Below, in pieces: positions 51,353 through 61,306 of a DNA stretch of 64,000 bases (position 1 is its first letter; each line of letters begins with the position of its first letter). The position numbers and the translations under genes were made by a program. The notes below the pieces were generated by a model that was given only the letters and a program-made list of their open reading frames with translations, ran no database searches and was not told the DNA's origin. This DNA is from Solilutibacter silvestris (GTDB taxonomy: Bacteria; Pseudomonadota; Gammaproteobacteria; Xanthomonadales; Xanthomonadaceae), in NCBI RefSeq assembly GCF_002895945.1, contig NZ_NPZB01000001.1, positions 263,501 to 327,500 of the forward strand. Direction: 5' to 3'.

Positions 51353-52051
51353 TCAAACGGTCCAGTCGAACAAGGCCAGCGCCCGCGCGAATTCCGCATC
51401 GGGCGGCGCAGTGATTGCGAGTCGTTCGCCGCTGTATGGATGGGTGAATGACAAGCGTTCCGCGTGCAGCAGCATCCGATGGATGCCGAGCATGCGGAAC
51501 TGGCGATTGTGGCGGCCGTCGCCATGGCTGGTATCGCCGATCAGGTGATGCGACAGGTGCTTGAGGTGGCGACGGATCTGGCGGAAACGGCCGGTCTCCG
51601 GGCTCGCGCGCAGCAATGCATAGCGTGAGGTCGGGAATCCCGCCGAGGGAACTTCGAGTTCGCCGGTCGCCAAGCGCCGAAAGCACGTGCGCGCCGGTTT
51701 CTTCACCGGCTTGCCGGGGCCGCCATCCAGCGGATGATCGACGATGAAGTCGTCGTCCGCCGGCCAGCCGCGACACACTGCGAGATAGTCCTTCTCGGCA
51801 TCGCCCGCCATCCACGCCTTGCCCAGCGCCGATGCGGTGTCGCGATCGAAGGCCAGCAGCAGGCAACCACTGGTGGCGCGATCGAGGCGGTGGATGAGGA
51901 AGATGTCGCGGCCGAATTGTTCGCGCAGGCGGTCGGCGAGGAAATCGGTTTCGCCGCGCGCCAGTGCGCTGTCGTGCAGCATCAGGCCGACGGGCTTGTC
52001 GACGACGGCGAAGCGTTCATCGAGATGAAGTGGGGGGATCGGTGTCGACAT
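51353..52051 (-). CDS. truC: tRNA pseudouridine(65) synthase TruC (RluA family)
   Basis: 232 aa. Catalytic aspartate in HRLDRATSGCLLLAFD, with FAVVDKPVGLMLHDS at the start and GRFRQIRRHLKHLSHHLIGD, then HRMLLHAERLSFTHPYSGE, as in E. coli TruC. It lacks the S4 RNA-binding domain of RluC/RluD, which supports TruC. It modifies U65 of certain tRNAs. It is divergent from the large M16 gene. Confidence 0.9.
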   Translation of the reverse strand: MSTPIPPLHLDERFAVVDKPVGLMLHDSALARGETDFLADRLREQFGRDIFLIHRLDRATSGCLLLAFDRDTASALGKAWMAGDAEKDYLAVCRGWPADDDFIVDHPLDGGPGKPVKKPARTCFRRLATGELEVPSAGFPTSRYALLRASPETGRFRQIRRHLKHLSHHLIGDTSHGDGRHNRQFRMLGIHRMLLHAERLSFTHPYSGERLAITAPPDAEFARALALFDWTV

Positions 52052-52116
52052 GGCGATAGTGTCGTCGATCGCAGTTCCATCCGGCTATGATCACGCCACC
52101 AATCTGGGGAGGTTCC

Positions 52117-54912
52117 ATGCTCACTGTTCGTACTCTTGCCTGGGCCTGTGCCCTGGCACTCGTTCCGTTCGCGTCCGTCGCGCACGCTGATGGCATCGCG
52201 TTGCCCAAGGGCGTCACCGCCGGCAGCTGCGTCGAAGGCATCTGTGAGTACCGGCTCGCCAACGGCCTGCAGGTGCTGCTGTTTCCCGATGCCAGCAAGC
52301 CGACCGTCACTGTCAACGTGACCTACCACGTCGGCTCCGCCAACGAGAACTACGGCGAAACCGGCATGGCCCATCTGCTGGAACACATGGTGTTCAAGGG
52401 CACGCCCGACCACAAGGACATTCCGGGCGGACTGCGCAAGCTCGGCGCGGCGTACAACGGCCAGACCAGTCTCGACCGCACCAACTATTTCGCAAGCTTC
52501 CCGGCCAACGATGCCTCGCTGGAATGGATGCTGGCCATGGAAGCAGATCGCATGGTCAATTCCTTCGTCGCGAAGAAGGACCTCGACAGCGAGATGACCG
52601 TGGTACGCAATGAAATGGAAAGCAGGGAGAACGATCCGGGCAGCGTCTTCATGCAACGCATGCAATCGGCGAGCTTCCAATGGCACAACTACGGCCATAG
52701 CACCATTGGAAACCGTTCGGACGTCGAGAACGTGCCGATCGCCAACCTGCAGGCGTTCTACCGCGCCTGGTACCAGCCGGACAATGCCACCCTGATCATG
52801 GCGGGCCGCTTCGATCCATCAAAAACACTGACGCTCATCAATGCCGACTTCGGCAAGATCAAGCGCCCGACGCGGACCCTGCCGACTTCCTACACCCTGG
52901 AACCCGTGCAGGACGGCGAGCGCGAAATCACCGTGCGCCGCAGCGGCGACGTTCGCCTGGTCGGCCTCAACTACCATATGCCGGCCGCGACCCATCCCGA
53001 CACCGCGGCCTTGACCGTACTCGCCAACATTCTCGCCGACGTCCCCGGCGGCCGCCTGTACAAGTTGATGGTGAACACCAAGCTGGCGGCCTTCACTTCC
53101 ACGGTCAACGCTGTCCAGCACGATCCATCGCGCTTCACCCTGCTTGCTGTAGTTCCCAAGGACGGTGACCCGGCCAAGACCGAAGCCGAGCTGCTGAAAC
53201 AGGCGGAATCGATCGCGGCCGTGCCCGTCACCGCACAGGAACTGGCCGATGCCAAGCAGCGGTTCGCCAACTCGTACGAACTTGCGTTCAACAATCCCAA
53301 CGCAATCGGATTGGCGCTGAGCGAATCGATCGCCGCCGGCGACTGGCGCCTGTGGTTCGTGCAACGTGACGCCATCGCCAGGGTCACGCTCGCCGACGTC
53401 AATCGCGTCGCTGCGAAATACCTGATCCAAAGTAATCGCACGCTGGCGCGCTTCATTCCCACCGACAACGCCGTGCGCGCCGATACCGGCGGCGCCCCTT
53501 CTGTCGCGTCGCTGGTCGATGGCTACAAGGGCCATGCCGCCGTCGCCGCCGGCGAAACATTCGACCCGACGCCGCAGAATATCGCCGCACGCACCGAAAT
53601 CATCACCATCGGCGATGGCCTGAAGGTTTCGCTGCTGCCGAAGAAAACCCGCGGCGGTACCGTGGTCGTCAGCGCCAGTTTCCACTTCAATGACGTGAAC
53701 GCGCTCAAGTCCGTGCCACGGGTCGTGCCCGACATGACCGGCGCCATGCTGATGCGCGGCAGCAAGACGATGACGCGCGAACAGATCGACAAGCGTTTCG
53801 AAGCGCTCAAGACATCCGCCGGCGTGGCCGGCAGCGGGCAAGGCGCCTCGATCGGCCTGCAGACCCGACGCGGCGAACTGGTCGATGCGCTGACGCTGGC
53901 GGCCGACATTCTCCACAACCCGGTGTTCCCCGAAAGCGAATTCGAGCAAATCCGATTGCAGTCCGAAACCAATCTCGAAGCTGCTCGCAAGGAGCCGGGC
54001 ACCCTCACCGGACAAGCACTGGCGGCACATTTCGATCCGTGGCCAGTCGACCACCCGCTCCACCACCGTACGCTCGATGAATCGTTGGCCGACTTGAAGG
54101 CCGTCAAGCTCGACGATGTGCGCCGCTTCCATCAGCAGTACTACGGCACCAGCCAGGGTGAAATCGCGATCGTCGGCGATTTCGATCCGGCCACGATCAA
54201 GCCGTTGCTGCAGAAGTTGTTCGCCGACTGGAAGCCCCGTGTCACTTTCGAGCCTATCTCCACCCACTACAAGGATGTGGCCAGCGAGCATCGCAATTTC
54301 GAAACGCCGGACAAGTCGAACGCCGTGTTTGTCGCCCATGTCAACTTGCCATTGAACGACGACGATCCCGATCTTGCGGCACTGGAGGCGGCCAATCAGA
54401 TCTTCGGTGGCGGCGGCGGACTGAAATCGCGACTCGCCGATCGCGTGCGCCAGAAGGACGGCCTGAGTTACACCATCGGCAGTGGGTTGAATGCCGACAT
54501 GAGCCGCGATGGCAAGGATGACGCTGGCAGTTTCAGCATACAGGCGATCGCCGCACCGCAAAATATCGCGAAAGTGGAAGCAGATGTGCGCGAAGAACTG
54601 GATCGTTTGATTCGCGACGGCGTGACTGCCGAAGAACTGGCCGACACGGTATCTGGCTTGCTGACGCAACGCGAACAGGGCCGCGCCAGCGATGGCAGCG
54701 TCGCCGCCATGCTCAACAGCGACCAGCGCTACGACCGCAAGATGCTGCGTCGCGCGGAGTTCGACGCGAAGCTCAAGGCACTCACGGTCGCCGACGTCAA
54801 CGCCGCCATCCGCAAACACTTCAAGCCGATGACGGCGATGAGCGTGTATGTCGCTGGCGATTTTGCCAACGCAGCGAAGAAGGCCGCGCCGGCACCGACA
54901 TCATCGCCGTGA
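52117..54912 (+). CDS. M16 zinc protease, two-domain (pitrilysin-like) secreted form
   Basis: 931 aa. Signal peptide MLTVRTLAWACALALVPFAS. Domain 1 has the inverted zinc motif HLLEH (residues 86-90) and NEMESRENDPGSVFMQ downstream for the distal ligand. Domain 2, from about residue 480, has no zinc motif and ends with the substrate-binding RVRQKDGLSYTIGSG. It is the fused equivalent of the two-gene M16 pair at 20949-23752. A GGGGAGG ribosome site precedes ATG 52117. Probable periplasmic peptide-degrading enzyme. Confidence 0.93.
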   Translation: MLTVRTLAWACALALVPFASVAHADGIALPKGVTAGSCVEGICEYRLANGLQVLLFPDASKPTVTVNVTYHVGSANENYGETGMAHLLEHMVFKGTPDHKDIPGGLRKLGAAYNGQTSLDRTNYFASFPANDASLEWMLAMEADRMVNSFVAKKDLDSEMTVVRNEMESRENDPGSVFMQRMQSASFQWHNYGHSTIGNRSDVENVPIANLQAFYRAWYQPDNATLIMAGRFDPSKTLTLINADFGKIKRPTRTLPTSYTLEPVQDGEREITVRRSGDVRLVGLNYHMPAATHPDTAALTVLANILADVPGGRLYKLMVNTKLAAFTSTVNAVQHDPSRFTLLAVVPKDGDPAKTEAELLKQAESIAAVPVTAQELADAKQRFANSYELAFNNPNAIGLALSESIAAGDWRLWFVQRDAIARVTLADVNRVAAKYLIQSNRTLARFIPTDNAVRADTGGAPSVASLVDGYKGHAAVAAGETFDPTPQNIAARTEIITIGDGLKVSLLPKKTRGGTVVVSASFHFNDVNALKSVPRVVPDMTGAMLMRGSKTMTREQIDKRFEALKTSAGVAGSGQGASIGLQTRRGELVDALTLAADILHNPVFPESEFEQIRLQSETNLEAARKEPGTLTGQALAAHFDPWPVDHPLHHRTLDESLADLKAVKLDDVRRFHQQYYGTSQGEIAIVGDFDPATIKPLLQKLFADWKPRVTFEPISTHYKDVASEHRNFETPDKSNAVFVAHVNLPLNDDDPDLAALEAANQIFGGGGGLKSRLADRVRQKDGLSYTIGSGLNADMSRDGKDDAGSFSIQAIAAPQNIAKVEADVREELDRLIRDGVTAEELADTVSGLLTQREQGRASDGSVAAMLNSDQRYDRKMLRRAEFDAKLKALTVADVNAAIRKHFKPMTAMSVYVAGDFANAAKKAAPAPTSSP

Positions 54913-54925
54913 TGCCGTGACCACG

Positions 54926-54953
54926 ATGCGGGAGGCAGCGCTGTCTCCCGCAT
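54926..54953. terminator. Palindrome between convergent M16 and ubiB genes
   Basis: ATGCGGGAG (54926-54934) pairs perfectly with CTCCCGCAT (54945-54953), and the inner bases continue the symmetry apart from one G-T. It lies between two convergent stops, as expected of a bidirectional terminator; no T-run. Confidence 0.55.
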
Positions 54954-54969
54954 TGGATCGCGGGAAAAG

Positions 54970-56637
54970 TCAGCCGCGTCCGCGCGGCCACCCCGCCAGC
55001 AACGCCCACAATCCGCCCAACCCGGCGATCCACGCCGAGGCCGGAATGCCGAACAGGCGCGGCCCGCCCGATTCCAGTGCGTACAGCACCGCCGCGACGA
55101 TCAGCAGGCCGGTACCGAGGATCGCCGAGACCATGCGCCGCTGCATGCCGTGCAGATCGTTGGAGAGACGGCGCAGGTCCTCCGACTGCATGTGCAGTTC
55201 ATGGCGACCTTCCACCTGCTGTTTGAGCCAGGCATGCACCAGTTCGGGCATTTCCGGCGCGCGCGTGACCAGTTCCGGCAACTGTTTGGCGAAGGTCTTG
55301 AGCAGCCGCTTCGGGCTGTAGCGTTCGACCAGGATGCGTTCCAGTACCGGCTTGGCGACGGCCCAGATGTCGATGTCGGGATCGAGTTGGCGACCGATGC
55401 CCTCGATGTTCAGCAACGTCTTCTGCAGCAGGATCAGCTGCGGCTGCAACGTGAGTTCGTAACGCTGGGCGACGCGGAACAATTTCGCCAACACTTCCGC
55501 CAGCGAGATCTGCGACAGCGGGCGGGTGAAGTATGGCTCGCACACCGAACGCGCCGCGGCTTCCAGCTCGTCGATGCGCAGGTGCGCGGGCATCCAGCCG
55601 GCATCGACGTGGAGTTCGGCGATGCGACGGTAATCGCGATTGAAGATCGCCATGAAGTTCTCGGCGAGGTAGTACTGGTCCTCGCGCGAGAGCTGGCCCA
55701 TGATGCCGAAATCAAGCGCGATGAAGCGTGGATTGACGCGGCGCGCGGGATCGACATCGACCCAGATATTGCCGGCGTGGGCATCGGCGTGGAAGAAGTT
55801 GTCGCGGAACACCTGTTCGTAGAACACGCGCACGCCCTTGGCAGCGAGCGCCTTGCGATCGATGCCGGCGGCGTCGAGCGCGGCGATGTCGTCGGAGGGA
55901 ATGCCGGTGACGCGCTCCATCGTCATCGCGCGCGGACCGGTGTGGCTCCAGATCGGTTCCGGCACGTAGAGATCGTCGGAATCGAGCCAGTTGCGACGCA
56001 GCACCGACGCGTTCGCGGCTTCGCGTTGCAGGTCGAGTTCGGCGGTGAGCGTGTTCTCGATCTCGGCGACGATCTCGCGCGGACGAATCTTGTCGGCGCT
56101 GGGGTGCGTGCGCTCGACCACGCCCGCCAGCGATTTCAGCAAGGCGATGTCGTCGCGGATTTCCGCATCGATGTCCGGACGCAACACCTTCACCACCACA
56201 TCGCGACCATCGTGCAGCGTCGCGGCGTGGACCTGCGCGATGCTCGCCGATGCCAGTGGCGTGATGTCGAAATCGGCGAACAGCACGTCGATCGGCTGGC
56301 CCAGTGTCTGCTCGATGATCGCGCGTGCCTGGTGGCCGTCGAATGGCTTGACGCGATCCTGCAGCAAGGTCAGTTCGTCGGCGATGTCCTGCGGGATCAG
56401 GTCGCGTCGCGTCGACAGGATCTGCCCGAACTTGACGAAGATCGGCCCGAGTTCCTGCAGGGCGAGACGCAGGCGTGCACCGCGTGGCAACACGGCGATT
56501 TCCGCCGATGCACGCGGCACGAACGGACGCGCAAGTTTCAGCCAGCGTTCGGCGGGGGTGTCGTCCAGCAACGAATCGAGGCGGTAGCGCAACAGCACGC
56601 GCCCGATCCGCCATGCCCGTCCGGCTCCGAAATTCAT
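54970..56637 (-). CDS. ubiB: Ubiquinone biosynthesis protein kinase-like UbiB
   Basis: 555 aa atypical ABC1/ADCK-type kinase-like ATPase needed for coenzyme Q synthesis. The KxGQ motif is in [17 protein letters not shown], with the A-rich loop [14 protein letters not shown], the catalytic-loop-like [13 protein letters not shown] and the metal-binding [10 protein letters not shown]. Two membrane helices at the C-terminus ([20 protein letters not shown] and the final Trp/Leu-rich one) anchor it. It overlaps ubiJ by ATGA. No ubiE gene is present nearby. Confidence 0.96.
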   Translation of the reverse strand: MNFGAGRAWRIGRVLLRYRLDSLLDDTPAERWLKLARPFVPRASAEIAVLPRGARLRLALQELGPIFVKFGQILSTRRDLIPQDIADELTLLQDRVKPFDGHQARAIIEQTLGQPIDVLFADFDITPLASASIAQVHAATLHDGRDVVVKVLRPDIDAEIRDDIALLKSLAGVVERTHPSADKIRPREIVAEIENTLTAELDLQREAANASVLRRNWLDSDDLYVPEPIWSHTGPRAMTMERVTGIPSDDIAALDAAGIDRKALAAKGVRVFYEQVFRDNFFHADAHAGNIWVDVDPARRVNPRFIALDFGIMGQLSREDQYYLAENFMAIFNRDYRRIAELHVDAGWMPAHLRIDELEAAARSVCEPYFTRPLSQISLAEVLAKLFRVAQRYELTLQPQLILLQKTLLNIEGIGRQLDPDIDIWAVAKPVLERILVERYSPKRLLKTFAKQLPELVTRAPEMPELVHAWLKQQVEGRHELHMQSEDLRRLSNDLHGMQRRMVSAILGTGLLIVAAVLYALESGGPRLFGIPASAWIAGLGGLWALLAGWPRGRG

Positions 56638-57287
56638 CCGGCACTCCGCAGCCGGGCGACACGAGCGGCGAGGCGATCACCGGCATCGCGCAGGCGATCG
56701 ACATCATCGTGGAAGGCATCGAGTTCGGCCGCGCTGACCACATCGCGCGATTCCTCGGTGACGTATTCCGCCGCCGATTTCGCCACGTCCTGCGCAGCGA
56801 TGCGCGCGCGCTTCAACGCGAAGGCCACGCCATTGGCGATCTGGGTGCCGAGCACATCACCGAACACCGCCGCGAACGGGCGCCCCCAATCGGGATCGAA
56901 ACGTTCCGCCATCCGCTGCAGGCGACGCGCGACCTCGGCATCGCCCTCGATGCGCATCGAACCGACCGGCGGCCCGGCATCGCGCTGGGACGCGTTGCCC
57001 AGGAGACCCGGCAGGCGACCGAGCAATCCCGCCAGCGTGCTGCGCACCGAGAGATCGGCGCGATCGGCGTCCGGCACCGGGCCGACACGCAGGCGATCGC
57101 CCTCCACCTTCAGTTGCAATGCCAGCGGCGGCGATTCCAGCGTCAGCGCCACGGTGCGCCCGTCCAGTGCCGGCAACGCGGCGCGGGTGTCTTCATCGAG
57201 CAACAGGGCGCGGTTGAGCGCGGCCTCCAGCGCCTTGCCGGCTGGCACTTTCCAGTTGAATGGCAGATTGAAGGGCGCGTCGCTCAT
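56634..57287 (-). CDS. ubiJ: Ubiquinone biosynthesis accessory factor UbiJ (SCP2 domain)
   Basis: 217 aa. The N-terminal SCP2-like lipid-binding domain ([20 protein letters not shown], then [20 protein letters not shown]) is followed by helical segments ending in a coiled coil ([20 protein letters not shown]). UbiJ organises the soluble Ubi complex. It is translationally coupled to ubiB, the standard order, and follows oleD by 34 bp on the same strand, so the ole genes and ubiJB may share transcripts. Confidence 0.92.
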   Translation of the reverse strand: MSDAPFNLPFNWKVPAGKALEAALNRALLLDEDTRAALPALDGRTVALTLESPPLALQLKVEGDRLRVGPVPDADRADLSVRSTLAGLLGRLPGLLGNASQRDAGPPVGSMRIEGDAEVARRLQRMAERFDPDWGRPFAAVFGDVLGTQIANGVAFALKRARIAAQDVAKSAAEYVTEESRDVVSAAELDAFHDDVDRLRDAGDRLAARVARLRSAG

Positions 57288-57321
57288 GCCTGCATTGTAG
57301 AGGCGGCGCGACAACATCGCC

Positions 57322-58320
57322 TCACGCACCGGCGCGCCAGTGCGCGGCGACGCGGGCCAGGCCTTCGTCCATGCCGACACGTGGCACGTAGCCGAAATCG
57401 CGGCGTGCCGGCTCCATGCTGTACCAATGCGGCGTCACCAGTTGTTCGGCGAGGAAGCGCGTCATCGGCGGTTCACCACTTCGATGCAGCACTGGCCACA
57501 GGGTTTCCATCGTCGCGCCGATGCCGTAGGCCAGCGCGAACGGAATGTGGCGATGCACTTGCGGCGCACCGGCGGCACGCAGCAGGTCGTTGACGATGCG
57601 CTCCATCGCGCGCGGCTCGCCATTGCTGATGAAGTAGGCCTTGCCGGCACCGGCCGCACCGATGTGCAGGTGATCGAAAGCATCGAAATGCGCCTGCGCG
57701 GCGTTGTCGACATAGGTGGTATCGACGAGATTCCTGCCGTCACCCACCAGCGCGAGACGACCGGCACGCGCACGTTCCACCAGGCGCGGCAGCAACTGGT
57801 TGTCGCCGACGCCCCAGATCAGGCGCGGACGCAAGGCGATGGTCGCCAGCGTCGCGTCGTTCGCCGCCAGCACTTCGCGTTCGGCGATCAGCTTGGTCGC
57901 CGCATACGGCGCTTTCAAGTGTTCGCCATAGGGCACGTCGTCCGCGGTGCCGCCTTCCACCGGGTGCGTCGCGCGATGGGTAACGCTCGGCGTCGAGGTG
58001 TAGACGAGGCGAGTGATGCCATGCGCGCGGCAGGCCGCGATCACGTTGCGCGTCCCCAAGACATTGGGACGGAAATAACTGTCGTAGCTGCCCCAGGCGC
58101 CGGCCTTGGCAGCGTTGTGGAAGATCGCATCGCAACCTTGCGCGGCGGCGAGCAACGCAGTGGGATCGGCGAGATCGCCCTGCATCTGCTCGACGCCAAG
58201 CACGTCGAGTTCGGGGTAGTGACCACGATTGAAACTGCGCACGCGATGGCCGCGCTCGACCAGTCCGCGACACAGTGCTTGCCCGAGGAAGCCGCCGCCG
58301 CCGGTTACCAGGATGTTCAT
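57322..58320 (-). CDS. oleD: OleD: 2-alkyl-3-oxoalkanoate reductase, olefin pathway
   Basis: 332 aa NADPH-dependent short-chain (extended SDR, 3-beta-HSD-like) enzyme. Glycine motif [12 protein letters not shown] at the N-terminus; the active-site tyrosine and lysine are in [11 protein letters not shown]. OleD reduces the beta-keto acid made by OleA to a beta-hydroxy acid. ATG 58320 overlaps the oleC stop (ATGA), which fixes both ends. The gene order with OleA, OleB and OleC makes the assignment firm. Confidence 0.95.
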   Translation of the reverse strand: MNILVTGGGGFLGQALCRGLVERGHRVRSFNRGHYPELDVLGVEQMQGDLADPTALLAAAQGCDAIFHNAAKAGAWGSYDSYFRPNVLGTRNVIAACRAHGITRLVYTSTPSVTHRATHPVEGGTADDVPYGEHLKAPYAATKLIAEREVLAANDATLATIALRPRLIWGVGDNQLLPRLVERARAGRLALVGDGRNLVDTTYVDNAAQAHFDAFDHLHIGAAGAGKAYFISNGEPRAMERIVNDLLRAAGAPQVHRHIPFALAYGIGATMETLWPVLHRSGEPPMTRFLAEQLVTPHWYSMEPARRDFGYVPRVGMDEGLARVAAHWRAGA

Positions 58321-59990
58321 TGCGATTTCGCTCCATCGGATGCCTGCGTCATCGCCCAACGCGCCAATGCCTCGCGACCGATCTTGGCGTTGTGACGGAT
58401 ATCGACAGGGAACGATCGCGGATAGTGCAGGAAGCCTGCGACCTTGGCGGCGTGCACGCTGCCATCAGCGAGATGCCGCAATTCTTCGGCAATGCGCGGC
58501 CACTGCTCCGCTGCGATGCCCTCTTTCAATTCCACGCACAGCAGCGGGCGTTGCTGCCCTGCTTCGCCAACGCCGACCAGCGCACTGCGCGCAACGTCAG
58601 GGTGGGTGTTGAACACCGGTTCGACCTGTTCGGTGCACAAGGTGGTGACGTCATCCACCACCACCCGCTGCGATTTTCGGCCACAGAACCACAGGCGGCC
58701 TTCGCGATCGAAATAGCCGAGATCGCCCATGCGATGGACGATGCGTTCGCTGCCATCGGGCAAACGTTCGCGGATCTTCGCCAGTTTCGTTTGCGCATCA
58801 CGGTTGTAGTAACTGTCGGTGGCGCTCGGGCCGGCAACGGTGATCTCGCCGACGATGCCCTGCGCCACTTCGCGCGCATCACTCCAATCCGCGATCGCGA
58901 CATCGCTGATCGCGATGATGCGCACCTCGTTCGGCGGCACCGGACGCCCGACGCAAGTGCCGCTGCCGGCTTCGGTGCGCGCGCGCAAGGTCAGCAGTTC
59001 GCGCCCCTCGATCACCGCCACCGGCAGGCATTCGGTCGCGCCATAGGGCGTCCAGAATTTCGCGTCTGCGGGCAGCAATTCCAGCAGTTTCGCCACCACG
59101 TCGGGTGGCACCGGCGCGCCGGCGCTGGTGGCGATGCGGATGCCCGGCAGCGCTTCGCCATGCTCGGCCAGCACCCGCATCAACGCCGGCGAACCGAACA
59201 ACTGCGTCACCCCGAAGCGCTGCATCGCCGCGTGCAACTTGCGTGGATTGGCGCGCGCAGGACGCGTCGGGTCCATGTCGGGAATGATCGACGTCAGGCC
59301 AAGCGCGGGATCGAACAACGCGAATGGCGGGAACGTCGGCAGATCGACGCCGCCCGTTTCCATCCCGAAGGCATTGCGCAACAATTCGATCTGCGCACCG
59401 AAGTGCCGGCCGCGATACACCACGCCCTTGGGCACGCCGGTCGATCCGCTGGTGAACAGGATCGCCGCCATCGCCTCGGGATCGGTCGGCACGAATGTTT
59501 GCGGATGCGTCATGCCGTCGTGCTCGACCGCGGCCAACGTCGCATCGGCCAGCAGCGCGCGCGACCCGGTGGTGATGCGCACCCGTGCCGATCGCGCCCA
59601 GCCCAGCAGCTTGCGCGCCAGCATCGCCAGCGGAATACCGATGAACGCCTGCGCCTGCGCTTCGTCGAGGCATTGCCGCAACGCTTTCCTCGAAATCCCG
59701 GGATCGACCAGCACCGGCACCGCGCCGGAACGGAACAGCGCGAACATCAACAGGAAGAATTCCGGGGTCGGTCGCACCATCACCACCGTGCGCGAACCAG
59801 AGACAATCCCGCGCCGCGCCAGTCCCGACGCAATCGCACGACTGCGCGCATCGAGTTCGCCATAGGTCAGGGCGATGGAATAGTCGCCGCGCGGGCCGGG
59901 GCAACGCATTGCCACCGTGTCAGGGCGTTCGCGGGCCATGCGTTCGAGCGTGGTGGTCAGGGCAGCGGTCACGGCGATATTGTCGCCCAC
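58317..59990 (-). CDS. oleC: OleC: ATP-dependent beta-lactone synthetase, olefin pathway
   Basis: 557 aa member of the adenylate-forming superfamily: P-loop [38 protein letters not shown] and the C-terminal [11 protein letters not shown] with its lysine. In the Ole pathway OleC cyclises the 2-alkyl-3-hydroxy acid to a beta-lactone. The start is uncertain: GTG 59990 or GTG 59972 ([15 protein letters not shown]); no ATG fits. It overlaps oleD by four bases and follows oleB by 29 bp. Confidence 0.95.
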   Translation of the reverse strand: MGDNIAVTAALTTTLERMARERPDTVAMRCPGPRGDYSIALTYGELDARSRAIASGLARRGIVSGSRTVVMVRPTPEFFLLMFALFRSGAVPVLVDPGISRKALRQCLDEAQAQAFIGIPLAMLARKLLGWARSARVRITTGSRALLADATLAAVEHDGMTHPQTFVPTDPEAMAAILFTSGSTGVPKGVVYRGRHFGAQIELLRNAFGMETGGVDLPTFPPFALFDPALGLTSIIPDMDPTRPARANPRKLHAAMQRFGVTQLFGSPALMRVLAEHGEALPGIRIATSAGAPVPPDVVAKLLELLPADAKFWTPYGATECLPVAVIEGRELLTLRARTEAGSGTCVGRPVPPNEVRIIAISDVAIADWSDAREVAQGIVGEITVAGPSATDSYYNRDAQTKLAKIRERLPDGSERIVHRMGDLGYFDREGRLWFCGRKSQRVVVDDVTTLCTEQVEPVFNTHPDVARSALVGVGEAGQQRPLLCVELKEGIAAEQWPRIAEELRHLADGSVHAAKVAGFLHYPRSFPVDIRHNAKIGREALARWAMTQASDGAKSQ

Positions 59991-60019
59991 TCCCGCCGCA
60001 CAATGAATTGCCGGGCGCC

Positions 60020-60934
60020 CTAAAGCGGATTCGCGTCCAGGAACGCGCGCACCATCGGCACCAGTTCCTCGTGTTTGTCTTCCAACACGTAGTGCCCGGC
60101 ATCGTCGTATGCCTGCACTTCCGCATTCGGCAATGCGGCGCGGAAACCGGCGAGGAAATGGCGATCGAAGACGAAATCGCGCAAGCCCCAGGCGATGAAC
60201 GCCGGACGATTCGCATACATCGGCAATTGTTCCGCGGCGGCCTGCAGCAACGGCCAGGCGCGATCATCTGCGCCCAGCGGAATGTCCTGCATGAAGCGCA
60301 ACGTCGAGATCGCATTGGCCCAGCCGTCATACACGCCGGAATAGGCGCGTTTCACTTCGGGCGACAACTTGCGCACGGTGCCAAATGCCGCCGCGCCACG
60401 CGCAAACAGGTTGAAGCGACGAATCGCCCAGCCACCCAGCCGCGAATCGCGGCCCAGCGCCAATCGCTTCGGGAAACGCTTGGCCTGCGGCAACGGGAAC
60501 GACGCGGTATTGGTGATGACGAGACGACGCACCCGCGACGGATCGCGCAATGCCCAACCGAAACCGATCATTCCACCCCAGTCGTGCACCGCCAGCGTCA
60601 CCGGCCCGTCGATGCCGAGATGCTTCAGCAACGCGTCGAGATCATCGATGCGCGATTTCAGCGTGTAGTCGTAGTGCGGCGACGCAGCGGCAGCATCGTC
60701 CGGTCGATCGCTCAGGCCCATGCCGACATGGTCGGGCACGATGCAGCGGTACCTGTCCGACAGCCCGGACACGAGATGACGCCAGTAGAAACTCCACGAC
60801 GGATTGCCGTGCAGCATCACGATCACTTCGCCGTCGCGCGGACCTTCATCGAGATACGACATCGCAATGCCGGGCCGCACGTCGAAGCGGCCGGGCGCGA
60901 ATGGATAGTCGGGGAAGGATTGCGCGGTTGCCAC
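60020..60934 (-). CDS. oleB: OleB: beta-lactone decarboxylase (haloalkane-dehalogenase fold), olefin pathway
   Basis: 304 aa alpha/beta hydrolase. Oxyanion region MLHGNPSWSFYWRHL, nucleophile D118 in AVHDWGGMIGFGW, and the catalytic histidine in DAGHYVLEDKHEEL, resembling haloalkane dehalogenases. OleB decarboxylates the beta-lactone to the long-chain alkene. The start is a GTG at 60934. It lies 14 bp after the zinc-ribbon gene and is separate from oleC, not fused as in some actinobacteria. Confidence 0.94.
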   Translation of the reverse strand: MATAQSFPDYPFAPGRFDVRPGIAMSYLDEGPRDGEVIVMLHGNPSWSFYWRHLVSGLSDRYRCIVPDHVGMGLSDRPDDAAAASPHYDYTLKSRIDDLDALLKHLGIDGPVTLAVHDWGGMIGFGWALRDPSRVRRLVITNTASFPLPQAKRFPKRLALGRDSRLGGWAIRRFNLFARGAAAFGTVRKLSPEVKRAYSGVYDGWANAISTLRFMQDIPLGADDRAWPLLQAAAEQLPMYANRPAFIAWGLRDFVFDRHFLAGFRAALPNAEVQAYDDAGHYVLEDKHEELVPMVRAFLDANPL

Positions 60935-60948
60935 GGACGGAACGCGGC

Positions 60949-61299
60949 TTACGCCTTCTTCACGAATTCCGACTTCAGGCGCATCGCGCCGAAGCCATCG
61001 ATCTTGCAGTCGATGTTGTGGCCATCGGCACCATCGACCAGGCGAATGCCCTTGACGCGCGTGCCGACCTTGAGCGCGTTCGATGCGCCCTTGACCTTGA
61101 GATCCTTGATGACGGTGACGCTGTCGCCATCGGCCAGCCGGTTGCCGACCGCGTCGCGCACTTCAATCACATCGTCAGCCGCAGCGCTTTCGCCCGGCGT
61201 CCATTCGTGGCCGCATTCCGGGCACACCAGGTGCGCACCGTCGGCATAGCTGTACGCCGAGGCGCATTGCGGGCATGGCGGCACTGCGGAATCGCTCAT
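60949..61299 (-). CDS. PhnA/YjdM-like zinc-ribbon protein inside the ole cluster
   Basis: 116 aa. The N-terminus has a zinc ribbon ([12 protein letters not shown] and [10 protein letters not shown]), the C-terminus a small beta-barrel ([20 protein letters not shown], then [17 protein letters not shown]), together the PhnA/YjdM family. Despite the name, the family has no proven phosphonate role. It sits between oleA (seven bp) and oleB (14 bp), so it is surely cotranscribed. Whether it helps olefin synthesis, for example as an assembly or metal factor, is unknown. Confidence 0.9.
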   Translation of the reverse strand: MSDSAVPPCPQCASAYSYADGAHLVCPECGHEWTPGESAAADDVIEVRDAVGNRLADGDSVTVIKDLKVKGASNALKVGTRVKGIRLVDGADGHNIDCKIDGFGAMRLKSEFVKKA

Positions 61300-61306
61300 C
61301 GCGAAC

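Noticed and set aside
52819-54819. 666-codon antisense frame over the fused M16 gene
   Set aside because: Shadow; the plus strand has signal peptide, zinc motif and both domains.
55150-57300. 716-codon plus-strand frame over ubiB and ubiJ
   Set aside because: Shadow of two coupled genes.
58275-60023. 582-codon plus-strand frame over oleC
   Set aside because: Shadow of oleC.
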